In this document: piece after piece, positions 25,598 through 32,748 of the stretch
Numbering within the stretch: position 1 is the stretch's first letter
Layout of the letters: the number at the start of each line of letters is the position of its first letter
Virus record (IMG/VR): IMGVR_UViG_3300030339_000014
Location: 32,317-96,316 of that record
Direction: 5' to 3' (one strand)
DNA length: 64,000 nt
DNA from: a virus
Notes under the pieces: model-generated
Seen by the model: only the letters and a program-made list of their open reading frames with translations
The model's database searches: none
What the model was told of the DNA's origin: nothing
Program-made: the position numbers and the translations under genes

Positions 25598-26059
25598 ATT
25601 AATAAGTATGAAAGAGCTAAAAGCATAACTCCTACTCAAAAGAAGAGTAGGAAATATTCAGATTCATTCAATGAATCATTTAAATTTTATTTAGATTGTT
25701 ACAGAAAAATTGGATTAGATTTTTCTGGTACATACAATCCAATTATAAAAAATGATATCAATGGTGATAGTTGCAAAGAGATTTTCAAAAAATTTGAAAA
25801 TGGAGAATTCAAATTTAAAGAAATATTAACTAAACACCCAAATATAGTATTTGGTGTTATAAAAGGAAAGAAAAGTTGGGGATTACATGTTAAAATGTGG
25901 TCAGAAGGAATTTCAGAAGGTTCATTTAGAAAAATAGAAGTCCTTGAGGAATTTTATGAAAAAAATGTCATAATACCTGATTCTTTTATGAGAGAGTTTA
26001 ATGAATCAGTAATAAGACACACTAAAAAGTATCTAGATAATTATAGAATAAATAAATAA
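25598..26059 (+). CDS. hypothetical protein, start uncertain
   Basis: About 153 residues in a frame that stays open back to 25523, inside tRNA-Gly(GCC). After the tRNA there is no in-frame ATG for over 100 codons; ATT at 25598 is the first plausible non-ATG start. The protein (SITPTQKKSRKYSDSFNESF..., HPNIVFGVIKGKKSWGLHVK) is not recognised. It may have lost its start when tRNA genes were inserted. Confidence 0.45.
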   Translation: MNKYERAKSITPTQKKSRKYSDSFNESFKFYLDCYRKIGLDFSGTYNPIIKNDINGDSCKEIFKKFENGEFKFKEILTKHPNIVFGVIKGKKSWGLHVKMWSEGISEGSFRKIEVLEEFYEKNVIIPDSFMREFNESVIRHTKKYLDNYRINK

Positions 26060-26067
26060 ATTAACAA

Positions 26068-26153
26068 GCGAGTGTCGCATAGCGGTCGATTGCACTAGCC
26101 TTCCAAGCTAGAAAGATAATATCACATCTGGGGTCCGACTCCCCATACTCGCT
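26068..26153 (+). tRNA. tRNA-Gly (TCC) with long variable arm
   Basis: 86 nt. Acceptor GCGAGTG/TACTCGC, D-arm GC..GC, anticodon arm CTAGC-CTTCCAA-GCTAG (TCC), variable region of 17 bases (AAAGATAATATCACATC), T-arm TGGGG-TCCGACT-CCCCA. Confidence 0.82.
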
Positions 26154-26199
26154 CATAATCAGATAGTTATAATAATTATAACTTAGATATTTTAGATTT

Positions 26200-26270
26200 G
26201 GCCCTGTGGCGTAACGGAAGCGTATGACTATTACAAGGTTTGGGAGATGGTTCGATTCCATCTGGGGCTA
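26200..26270 (+). tRNA. tRNA-Val (TAC)
   Basis: 71 nt. T-arm GATGG-TTCGATT-CCATC is canonical. Anticodon arm TGACT-ATTACAA-GGTTT (TAC) has G-T pairs and a T-T mismatch. The acceptor GGCCCTG/TGGGGCT contains several G-T pairs. The weaker pairing lowers confidence. Confidence 0.7.
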
Positions 26271-26284
26271 CTTTTTTTGAATAT

Positions 26285-26359
26285 AGGATTTTAACTCAGT
26301 TGGTTCAGAGTATTTGTTTAACAAGCAAAAAGTCATTGGTTCGATTCCAATAAGTCCTA
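26285..26359 (+). tRNA. tRNA-Val (AAC)
   Basis: 75 nt. Acceptor AGGATTT/AAGTCCT, D-arm ACTC..GAGT, anticodon arm TTTGT-TTAACAA-GCAAA with anticodon AAC (A34), T-arm ATTGG-TTCGATT-CCAAT. Confidence 0.85.
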
Positions 26360-26366
26360 CAATAAT

Positions 26367-26438
26367 GCCGATGTAGCTCAGTGATAGAGCGCCACCTTAG
26401 TAACGTGGATGTCGTGAGTTTAATCCTCACCCTTGGCT
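26367..26438 (+). tRNA. tRNA-Thr (AGT)
   Basis: 72 nt. Acceptor GCCGATG/CCTTGGC with one mismatch, D-arm GCTC..GAGC, anticodon arm CCACC-TTAGTAA-CGTGG with anticodon AGT (A34), T-arm GTGAG-TTTAATC-CTCAC. Confidence 0.8.
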
Positions 26439-26446
26439 CAATAAAA

Positions 26447-26521
26447 CGGGATGCGATCCATAGTGAGAGGTTACTGGTATTGGACACCAGGTTATTGCAA
26501 GTTCGAGTCTTGTCATTCCGA
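26447..26521 (+). tRNA. tRNA, anticodon TGG (Pro) with A37
   Basis: 75 nt. Acceptor CGGGATG/CATTCCG, anticodon arm CTGGT-ATTGGAC-ACCAG (TGG with A37, C38), T-arm GCAAG-TTCGAGT-CTTGT. As at 24002, position 37 is not the G expected in a proline tRNA. Confidence 0.75.
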
Positions 26522-26531
26522 CAATAAAAAT

Positions 26532-26604
26532 GCTTTAGTAGTTCAATTGGTAGAACGTTACCCTTGTAAGGTAAATGTTGAGGGCTCAAGTCCTTTTTAA
26601 AGCT
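26532..26604 (+). tRNA. tRNA-Thr (TGT)
   Basis: 73 nt. Acceptor GCTTTAG/TTAAAGC, D-arm GTTC..GAAC, anticodon arm TTACC-CTTGTAA-GGTAA (TGT), short variable loop ATGTT, T-arm GAGGG-CTCAAGT-CCTTT. Confidence 0.85.
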
Positions 26605-26612
26605 CAAATAAT

Positions 26613-26696
26613 GCACAATTCGCATAGTGGCTATTGCTCTGGCTTTGTAACCCAGCATCCGAAAGGATATCATCAGTTCGAGTCTGATATTGTGCT
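26613..26696 (+). tRNA. second tRNA-Thr (TGT), long variable arm
   Basis: 84 nt. Acceptor GCACAAT/ATTGTGC, D-arm GCA..TGC, anticodon arm CTGGC-TTTGTAA-CCCAG (TGT), variable arm CATCCGAAAGGATATC with a perfect ATCC-GAAA-GGAT hairpin, T-arm ATCAG-TTCGAGT-CTGAT. Same anticodon as the neighbour at 26532 but class II shape. Confidence 0.85.
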
Positions 26697-26801
26697 CAAT
26701 TAAATAAACTTTTATAAAAATTATATCTATATTTATTATAAATAATTTGGTATTATGAGAATAAATAATTACTTTTATAACATAACACAATGAAAAATTA
26801 T

Positions 26802-26873
26802 GCCTTCATAGTTAAAGGGATATAACCAAAAATTTCTAATTTTTAATTCCTGGTTCGAGTCCAGGTGAGGGTA
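26802..26873 (+). tRNA. tRNA-Arg (TCT)
   Basis: 72 nt. Acceptor GCCTTCA/TGAGGGT, D-arm GTTA..TAAC, anticodon arm AAAAA-TTTCTAA-TTTTT (TCT, reads AGA), T-arm CCTGG-TTCGAGT-CCAGG. Canonical, unlike the D-armless Arg-type genes upstream. Directly followed by a terminator. Confidence 0.85.
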
Positions 26874-26874
26874 C

Positions 26875-26911
26875 AAAAAATCAAGAATCTATTTAGGTTC
26901 TTGATTTTTTA
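26875..26911 (+). terminator. hairpin terminator closing the tRNA cluster
   Basis: AAAAATCAAGAA / TTCTTGATTTTTT hairpin with a 9-base loop, 2 bases after tRNA-Arg(TCT). Confidence 0.85.
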
Positions 26912-26933
26912 TATAAAAAATAATAATGTAATA

Positions 26934-27872
26934 TTGTTTAAATGTGATAAGTGTAATATAGATTTTAATAGTAAGATTGGTTTATCAAATCATATGAGAT
27001 TTCATATAAATTTTGATGATGATACTATAAACTCTATTATTGATGATTATTCTAATAATAACTTCACATATAGAGAGCTTATAGTTAAATATAAAGTTAC
27101 TAATACTTCATTAGCTAAAATATTAAAAGCTGAAAATGTTAATATTACTGATAAAAAGAAAAAAAGAGGTACATGTTTTAAAAAACATACTGAAGAGACT
27201 AAGAAAAAAATATCAAAACTTAGAACAGAATGGTTGATAAATAATCCTGATAAACATGTATGGAAGAGAAATACTAAATTTATATCACAGCCATGCGAAC
27301 ACTTAAAAACTATTTTTGAAGAAAATAATATAAAATTCTTGCCTGAGTTTCCATATAATGAAGAAGAATTTGTTAAATATAGTAATTTATTTACAAAATA
27401 TAGAAACTATTCTATTGATATATCATTTCCAGAAAAAAGAATAGGTGTTGAAATTAATGGCAATCAACATTATAATTCAGATAAAACATTAAAACCACAT
27501 TATCAGGAAAAACATGACTATTTTATAAAAAATGATTGGAAAATATATGAAATATACTATTTGAAAGTTTATGATAGTGATTTTGTGTCCAATCTTATTG
27601 AAATAATAAAAAATGATAATGTTGGTGAATTTAATTATGATTTTGAATTAAGAACAAAAAATAAAACAATTTATTATTGTGATAATTGTCATGACAATAA
27701 AGTTTATAGAAAAGGTAATATTTGTCCAGATTGTTCACATTTAAAGCAAAGAAAAGTAAAAAATAGACCAAAAAAAGAGGAACTAAAAAAATTAATTAAT
27801 GAACATGGATTAGAAGGTGTTGGTAGAATATATAATGTTTCTGGTAATGCTGTTAAAAAATGGATAAAATAA
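26934..27872 (+). CDS. homing endonuclease, C2H2 finger plus PD-(D/E)xK
   Basis: About 312 residues if started at TTG 26934 (MFKCDKCNIDF); the frame is open further back, but that would run through the terminator and the end of tRNA-Arg. A C2H2 finger (CDKCNIDFNSKIGLSNHMRFH without its flanks) opens it. A NUMOD-type segment (HTEETKKKISKLR) and a Vsr-like core (DISFPEKRIGVEINGNQHY, then IYEIYYLKVYD) follow. The C-terminus has a CDNC...CPDC ribbon and a KKWIK helix-turn-helix end. Confidence 0.75.
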   Translation: MFKCDKCNIDFNSKIGLSNHMRFHINFDDDTINSIIDDYSNNNFTYRELIVKYKVTNTSLAKILKAENVNITDKKKKRGTCFKKHTEETKKKISKLRTEWLINNPDKHVWKRNTKFISQPCEHLKTIFEENNIKFLPEFPYNEEEFVKYSNLFTKYRNYSIDISFPEKRIGVEINGNQHYNSDKTLKPHYQEKHDYFIKNDWKIYEIYYLKVYDSDFVSNLIEIIKNDNVGEFNYDFELRTKNKTIYYCDNCHDNKVYRKGNICPDCSHLKQRKVKNRPKKEELKKLINEHGLEGVGRIYNVSGNAVKKWIK

Positions 27873-27888
27873 TTTTATAGTAATATTT

Positions 27889-28221
27889 TTACAAATTAAA
27901 TTTATTTCCAGCCTGCAATAATTCGAATTTTTCTGAAAATTCGAATGTTTCCACTTCATATTCTTCGTAATTAAATTCTACAGGTTCCAGATAATATTTA
28001 CCATTCCAATAATTCAGCACATCTTCATAATCTATCATATCTTTGCAATCATAATTTTCATTATGTGATTTATCATAATCGTGTATGAATGTTATCGAAT
28101 ATTTTATGCAACTTTCTTCACTATCAAACAATTTTACTTTCACTGTATCTTCATCAAAATTTTGTATAGTATATACAAAATATTTTTGACTATTATTTTC
28201 GAATAATTTGATATGTTTCAT
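27889..28221 (-). CDS. tagged small protein (MKHIKLFE... NKFNL)
   Basis: 110 residues, acidic. Both signatures are present: MKHIKLFENN at the start and LLQAGNKFNL at the end. Body unrecognised. Its start overlaps the stop of the tagged gene at 28218 by 4 bases. Confidence 0.6.
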   Translation of the reverse strand: MKHIKLFENNSQKYFVYTIQNFDEDTVKVKLFDSEESCIKYSITFIHDYDKSHNENYDCKDMIDYEDVLNYWNGKYYLEPVEFNYEEYEVETFEFSEKFELLQAGNKFNL

Positions 28222-28715
28222 ATATTGAATTTTTTTGTGTTTATATAGAAATCAAACTCTATTTCAATTTCTTTGATAATATTATCTAATATAGACAAAT
28301 CATTTTTGTCTATTATTTTTATATCGTGAACATTTGATCTATCCCAATAAATGTAAGCATCTATTGTTTCATACTTATTAAGTGCTGATGTTATAATATC
28401 ATAAATATCATTATTTTTGCTTTTAAAATCATCATAATTTCTTCTTTCCAAGATCACACATAGTTCCAATCCTTCTGATCTGTGATATGTTAATAATCTT
28501 ATTTTGAATAAATCTGTATATTTATATCTATATGATATAGTAATTTCATTAGAATCATCAAAATATATTTTAACTGATGATCCTTTGAAGTCATCTAATT
28601 CTTTTAGTCTAAATAGAATATCTTTTAATTTTTCTGAAAAATCTTTAAATATATTATTTTTGACTTTTGAACTATCATGTTTTAATAATGTTTCAAACTG
28701 TTTGATATATTTCAT
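28218..28715 (-). CDS. tagged small protein (MKYIKQFE... KKFNI)
   Basis: 165 residues. N-terminus MKYIKQFETLLKHD, C-terminus YINTKKFNI. The middle is alpha/beta with charged helices; no family recognised. Forms a coupled pair with 27889. Divergent from the lysozyme gene, with TATATA-type boxes between them. Confidence 0.6.
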   Translation of the reverse strand: MKYIKQFETLLKHDSSKVKNNIFKDFSEKLKDILFRLKELDDFKGSSVKIYFDDSNEITISYRYKYTDLFKIRLLTYHRSEGLELCVILERRNYDDFKSKNNDIYDIITSALNKYETIDAYIYWDRSNVHDIKIIDKNDLSILDNIIKEIEIEFDFYINTKKFNI

Positions 28716-28762
28716 ATGTTATATATTAAAATTTTTTGTTGTTATTTTTTTATATATAAGAT

Positions 28763-29467
28763 ATGGAATATATAAAAGAATACAACAAATACAATGAGGA
28801 TTTAATCATTGAAAAATTAGACATTAAATCTCTATTAGACACATTTAAATCTTTGGATAGTAGAAAGGTTGCAACCTTTCTTGTTGGTAGCTTATTAACA
28901 GTTATGTCTGTAACACAGACTATAAATTATATAAGCAGTTTGAATGTAAATTCAGCTCAGAAAGCAGTATTAATACAAACTGTCGATAAATTTAAAGATC
29001 CATTGAGTTTTGGTGTAAGTAGATTGGCTTATGAACACATAATGAGTCATGAAAAATTGAAATTAAAAGCTTATACTATTAATGACGGAAAAGTCACAGT
29101 AGGATATGGGCATGCAGAACCAATTAAAAAATCAAAATTTAAAATAGGTCAACAAATAACGCCAGAAAAAGCAAATGAATTATTAAAGCAAGATGTTAAA
29201 GTTGCATATGATGGAGTTAGACGTATATTTGAAGAATGGCACAAAAAGGGAATAAATATAAAATTGACACAAAATCAATTCGATGTTTTGGTATCTTTAG
29301 CATTTAACATGGGAATTGATGGATTAAGAACATCAGAATTTATTCAAGCATTAAAAAATAAAGATATTAAGAATGCATCTGAATTAATAAAAACAACTGG
29401 ATTAAGAGACGGATTTGCAGGACTAGTTGATAGAAGAGAAGAAGAATATAACATATTTATATCATAA
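28763..29467 (+). CDS. T4-type lysozyme (GH24) with tagged, membrane-anchored N-terminus
   Basis: 234 residues. The GH24 domain spans about 85-234: SHEKLKLKAY with candidate catalytic Glu97, YTINDGKVTVGYGH with Asp108 and Thr112, then QFDVLVSLAFNMG. The N-terminus MEYIKEYNKYNEDL resembles the tagged-protein signature, and a hydrophobic segment (VATFLVGSLLTVMSV, about 37-51) follows, like a signal-anchor. It cleaves peptidoglycan; either a lysis enzyme released from the membrane or a virion lysozyme. A TATATATAA box precedes it. Confidence 0.85.
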   Translation: MEYIKEYNKYNEDLIIEKLDIKSLLDTFKSLDSRKVATFLVGSLLTVMSVTQTINYISSLNVNSAQKAVLIQTVDKFKDPLSFGVSRLAYEHIMSHEKLKLKAYTINDGKVTVGYGHAEPIKKSKFKIGQQITPEKANELLKQDVKVAYDGVRRIFEEWHKKGINIKLTQNQFDVLVSLAFNMGIDGLRTSEFIQALKNKDIKNASELIKTTGLRDGFAGLVDRREEEYNIFIS

Positions 29468-29499
29468 AAAAAGAGATTCAAATGAATCTCTTTTTTTTA
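29465..29499. terminator. hairpin terminator
   Basis: AAAAGAGATTC / GAATCTCTTTT hairpin with T8, between the lysozyme gene and a convergent small gene. Confidence 0.85.
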
Positions 29500-29805
29500 T
29501 TTAAGTCCTTTAAGAACATCTATTTGTTCAGTTAACCATTTCATATCAAAGTTTTGATAAACATTCAATTTAACATGTTCTAATGCAAGTATTCTTTCAT
29601 CAAGTCTATTATTTTCAATTAAACTTTTGATTTTTTCAACTAATTCTTCTTTGCCATTGATGGTAATATCTTTGTCAATTGAATCATCATTGGTAATTTT
29701 AATAGAAATTGATTCATCTATTAAATCATAGATTTGATTTCTCAAAATATCTTTTGATTCATACTTTTTTTCAACTACTTCTTCTATTTTACTAAATTTA
29801 ATCAT
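29497..29805 (-). CDS. hypothetical charged protein
   Basis: 102 residues, acidic/basic alternating helices (EEVVEKKYESKDILRNQI). No family recognised. Follows the gene at 29824 by 18 bases. Confidence 0.55.
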   Translation of the reverse strand: MIKFSKIEEVVEKKYESKDILRNQIYDLIDESISIKITNDDSIDKDITINGKEELVEKIKSLIENNRLDERILALEHVKLNVYQNFDMKWLTEQIDVLKGLK

Positions 29806-29823
29806 ATTTATTTTATTTATTTT

Positions 29824-30093
29824 TTATTTGTAAGTATACCCTGATCTATTAGCCCAAACAAGTCCAGAAACTTGAATATATGTAACATCATTCACCATGA
29901 TAGCAGGATATGTATTAGATAGAGTAGTTCCTGTTATATATGGATATTCATATCTCAATACGCTATCCACAGTTGACATTTTTTTAATTGACCATATAGG
30001 ATCTGTGTCTTGAGTACCTGGTGTAGCATAACCATAATATACTGTTGCTCCACTTCCAGTTGCAGGATCAACTCTTAAAAGTTCCATTGCCAT
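29824..30093 (-). CDS. small beta-rich protein, possibly structural
   Basis: 89 residues, Thr/Gly/Tyr-rich, few Lys (MAMELLRVDPATGSGATVYY, YPYITGTTLSNTYPAIMV). Composition is like phage structural proteins and unlike the Lys/Asn-rich small proteins nearby. A TATATAAAAG box lies just upstream. No family recognised. Confidence 0.55.
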   Translation of the reverse strand: MAMELLRVDPATGSGATVYYGYATPGTQDTDPIWSIKKMSTVDSVLRYEYPYITGTTLSNTYPAIMVNDVTYIQVSGLVWANRSGYTYK

Positions 30094-30153
30094 AATAATT
30101 TATATTTTTCTTTTATATATAAAAAAACACATTTCATATTTTATGTATATATA

Positions 30154-30186
30154 AAAAAAACTTGTAATAAATTACAAGTTTTTTAT
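30154..30186 (-). terminator. hairpin terminator after tmRNA
   Basis: AACTTGTAAT / ATTACAAGTT hairpin with T-run on the minus strand, immediately after the tmRNA CCA end. Confidence 0.8.
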
Positions 30187-30553
30187 TGGTGGAGATGTCG
30201 ATATCCGAGAATCGAGTCCAATATTGCCTTTCAGCTTCGTCTACAAGTTTAGTTCATTTTTTCTAAAATAAACAAAAATACATAATTTTTAAGTGGTCAT
30301 CATTAAATCCACCAAACATTTTTACACCTTAAAATAGTTTGCTAACAAGGTTTCTGATTTTAGTCTGTTTAGGCTACTAAAACTTCATTACCAACAACAG
30401 CTTCAGAAACTGCGAAAGTGGAATTAGAAGTTAAAATATGCGTATGTGCGTTGCCATTTAAATTTTACCCATTAATTTATTAATCGCTAACTTAGATAAT
30501 GCGATACTTGCTGATAACCTTATTCTACATTACTGTCAAAACCGTTCATCCCC
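30187..30553 (-). ncRNA. ssrA: tmRNA (transfer-messenger RNA)
   Basis: About 367 nt on the minus strand. The 5' end GGGGATGAACGGTTTTGACA and the 3' end CATCTCC plus A and an encoded CCA form the acceptor (six Watson-Crick pairs and one G-T). TCGAT/ATCGA gives a T-stem with an 8-base loop. The resume codon is probably GGC at 30455, nucleotide 99. The open tag runs 28 codons (begins GNAHTHIL, ends VVGNEVLVA) to TAA at 30371-30369. ATCGC/GCGAT before the tag suits pseudoknot 1. It rescues stalled ribosomes and tags nascent proteins. The other two frames stop after 7 and 9 codons. Confidence 0.85.
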
Positions 30554-30573
30554 TTTTGTTCTTTATATAGTAT

Positions 30574-30876
30574 TTAAAAATTATAAAGTTTTTCTATTTT
30601 TAATAATTTAACCTTTCTGACATCATTATTAAGATATTTTTTAATTTCATTCATAATTTCCAATGTATAGTTATCAAATATTTTATTTTTTAATGCACTA
30701 TCAATCTCTAAGAATAAGTGTTCTAATTTTGAATTATCATTAATATCAATAGATATAAACTTAAGTGCCAGTTCTCTTATACATGATGCTTGACTATAAT
30801 ATTGACTACTTACATAATACATTTTTATAAATTCAAGTTTATTGATTAGAGTTTGTTTTCTACATATTGTTTTCAT
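30574..30876 (-). CDS. hypothetical early protein ending RKVKLLKIEKL
   Basis: About 100 residues from ATG 30876 (MKTICRKQTLINKLEF); a TTG at 30891 is an unlikely alternative because it overlaps the promoter. The C-terminus VRKVKLLKIEKLYNF carries the basic RKxKLxx[LI] motif. The -7 box ends only 4 bases before the ATG, so the message may be leaderless. No family recognised. Confidence 0.58.
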   Translation of the reverse strand: MKTICRKQTLINKLEFIKMYYVSSQYYSQASCIRELALKFISIDINDNSKLEHLFLEIDSALKNKIFDNYTLEIMNEIKKYLNNDVRKVKLLKIEKLYNF

Positions 30877-30880
30877 TTTA

Positions 30881-30912
30881 CAAATATACAATAATTAATT
30901 TGATTTATCAAA
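30881..30912 (-). promoter_or_regulatory. host-type promoter TTTG-N20-TATATTTG (minus strand)
   Basis: On the minus strand TTTTTTG ends at 30909 and TATATTTG lies at 30888-30881, 20 bases apart. Directly upstream of the gene ending at 30574. Confidence 0.6.
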
Positions 30913-30917
30913 AAACA

Positions 30918-31139
30918 TTAGTTTTTATGTAATAAAGTTTCATCATAATTTTCACTATCTAAAAAATTTTCAATTATACTATTTATATAATCTTTATTTT
31001 TTTCGTATCTTGGTAAAACGTCAATAGAGTTATTTACATTTTTTCTAAAAAAAATATCTCCTTTATTTAAATCTATCATTTCAATTGCATATAATGAAAT
31101 AATATTATCTTTTTTTTCTACGCTAAATTTTTCAATCAT
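30918..31139 (-). CDS. hypothetical protein
   Basis: 73 residues (MIEKFSVEKKDNIISL...). No family recognised. Follows the gene at 31144 by 4 bases, probably the last gene of an operon beginning at 32679. Confidence 0.5.
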   Translation of the reverse strand: MIEKFSVEKKDNIISLYAIEMIDLNKGDIFFRKNVNNSIDVLPRYEKNKDYINSIIENFLDSENYDETLLHKN

Positions 31140-31143
31140 ACTA

Positions 31144-31515
31144 TTATTCCGTTATTTTTGAACTTATATCATTTTTAATTTCATCTGTTGTTATATTTGG
31201 ATATTTTTCTTTTATAGATAAATACAATCTATCTCTATCATCTTTCAATTTTTCAATTTTTTCATAATAAGGTTGTATTATACTTTGAATTGATTTTATT
31301 TCTCTTTCCAAATATATCAATTTTTCATTTAGTTCCATTGTTTTTCTAATATCATTTTCATCAGAATAAACTATAATTTTCATTTCATCTTGAATTTTTT
31401 GAAACATTTCTTTTTTCTTCATTATTATTGGCTCTTGTTCTGCAATTTCCTTTAAGTTCTGAAGATAATAGTTTCTTATCCTTACAGCTTCATCAATATA
31501 TTGTTCTGCTATCAT
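31144..31515 (-). CDS. coiled-coil protein
   Basis: 123 residues, long charged helices (ETMELNEKLIYLEREIKSIQ without its flank, and YEKIEKLKDDRDRLYLSIKE). Coiled-coil likely. Its start overlaps the stop of the preceding gene by 4 bases. No family recognised. Confidence 0.55.
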   Translation of the reverse strand: MIAEQYIDEAVRIRNYYLQNLKEIAEQEPIIMKKKEMFQKIQDEMKIIVYSDENDIRKTMELNEKLIYLEREIKSIQSIIQPYYEKIEKLKDDRDRLYLSIKEKYPNITTDEIKNDISSKITE

Positions 31516-31916
31516 TTTTCCGAATTTCTTTTTTCTATTAAATATGAAACATATTCATCATCAGTCATTGACTCAGTTAATTTATACTCATCTTCTGTAT
31601 TAGAAATATCAGAAGAGAAATTATTTTCTATTTCATATTTTATTTTATACCACTCATCAATGTCAAAATCAACATCTTCAATTCTATCATTTAATCCATA
31701 TTCTTTATATTTTGAAATTAAATATCCAACATCAACAGTTTTACCTATTGTACCAGAAAAATAATCAATCAAAAAACTCGATATAGTAGAGAAATCGTCT
31801 AATTCTATAGCTCTATCTATATAATAATCAGAAAGATATCCAGCCATTTTGATGATCTTCATTTCATATTCTTTTAATTTCCTAGCTGAATCTAATTTTT
31901 TGTTAGTTTTTGTCAT
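31512..31916 (-). CDS. hypothetical protein
   Basis: 134 residues, helical and acidic (DVDFDIDEWYKIKYEIENNF). No family recognised. In an operon with 31927 and 31144. Confidence 0.55.
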   Translation of the reverse strand: MTKTNKKLDSARKLKEYEMKIIKMAGYLSDYYIDRAIELDDFSTISSFLIDYFSGTIGKTVDVGYLISKYKEYGLNDRIEDVDFDIDEWYKIKYEIENNFSSDISNTEDEYKLTESMTDDEYVSYLIEKRNSEK

Positions 31917-31926
31917 TTAGTGTAAT

Positions 31927-32679
31927 TTATTTTTTAAGTTCGTCCTCAATAATTGTTTTTAATTGATTATATATCTCATCTTTCAATTTAGTTGGATATT
32001 TTAATATTTTTTCTGATATTAAATTTGCATAATATTCAACAGCATCAGCTTCTACATTTTCTTGAATCATTCCAATAAAACTTGGATTAGGAATTAGTTC
32101 TTCTATTGGAATTATCAATTTTACAGAATAATTACTTTTGAACATTTTAAACATCATTTTAAGAGGATCAACTTTTGGTTCCTCATTTTTAACTATAATT
32201 TGTTTATCACCATTTACTAATTTTTCATCTTCATCATCCCAATTTCTTTCTTGTATACTTGGTATATCAGCTCCTGGCATATTTTTTCTCCATTCTTCTA
32301 GCATAGCTTTCTTTTCTTGTGCTGATAAAACGACAGATCCTTCTACTTGTTCCTGTTTAACAGAAGATTGAGACATTGAATTATCAGAAAGAGTTACAGG
32401 TTTTTCAATAAATTTAACTTGTGCTCCAGCATTTGGAGAGTCCTGTATTTTACTAGTGTCAATATTTTTAAGTTGTTGAGCCATATTTACTAACGGATCA
32501 CTTGATGGTGCTTGAAAAAAAGTATCAGGATTAATTGATTCTTCTACCATATCATATTTTTTTGCTAGTATATCCTTTTTTATACTAACATTATCACTCA
32601 TTACATAGAAATTGACATCTTCTTTAATGATGTTAACTCTTTCTCCTGTTTGTTTATTCACGAAAACACTATTTGTCAT
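31927..32679 (-). CDS. hypothetical protein, first gene of a minus-strand operon
   Basis: 250 residues. N-terminal MTNSVFVNKQTGERVNI, a Gln/Ser-rich disordered middle, then a helical C-terminal domain (KMMFKMFKSNYSVKLIIPIE, NVEADAVEYYANLISEKIL). The disordered linker plus folded end resembles a baseplate or neck assembly protein, but no family is recognised. Confidence 0.55.
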   Translation of the reverse strand: MTNSVFVNKQTGERVNIIKEDVNFYVMSDNVSIKKDILAKKYDMVEESINPDTFFQAPSSDPLVNMAQQLKNIDTSKIQDSPNAGAQVKFIEKPVTLSDNSMSQSSVKQEQVEGSVVLSAQEKKAMLEEWRKNMPGADIPSIQERNWDDEDEKLVNGDKQIIVKNEEPKVDPLKMMFKMFKSNYSVKLIIPIEELIPNPSFIGMIQENVEADAVEYYANLISEKILKYPTKLKDEIYNQLKTIIEDELKK

Positions 32680-32748
32680 AAAAATTATTTATTTTTTATT
32701 ATATATAATGAATTATAGTACCGATTAAAAAAAAGTTTTAAACAAATA

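Noticed and set aside
24112-26790. Several open frames on both strands over the tRNA cluster (24112-24384, 24175-24525, 26061-26261, 26305-26790)
   Set aside because: They run through clear tRNA genes; the apparent proteins are translated tRNA sequence.
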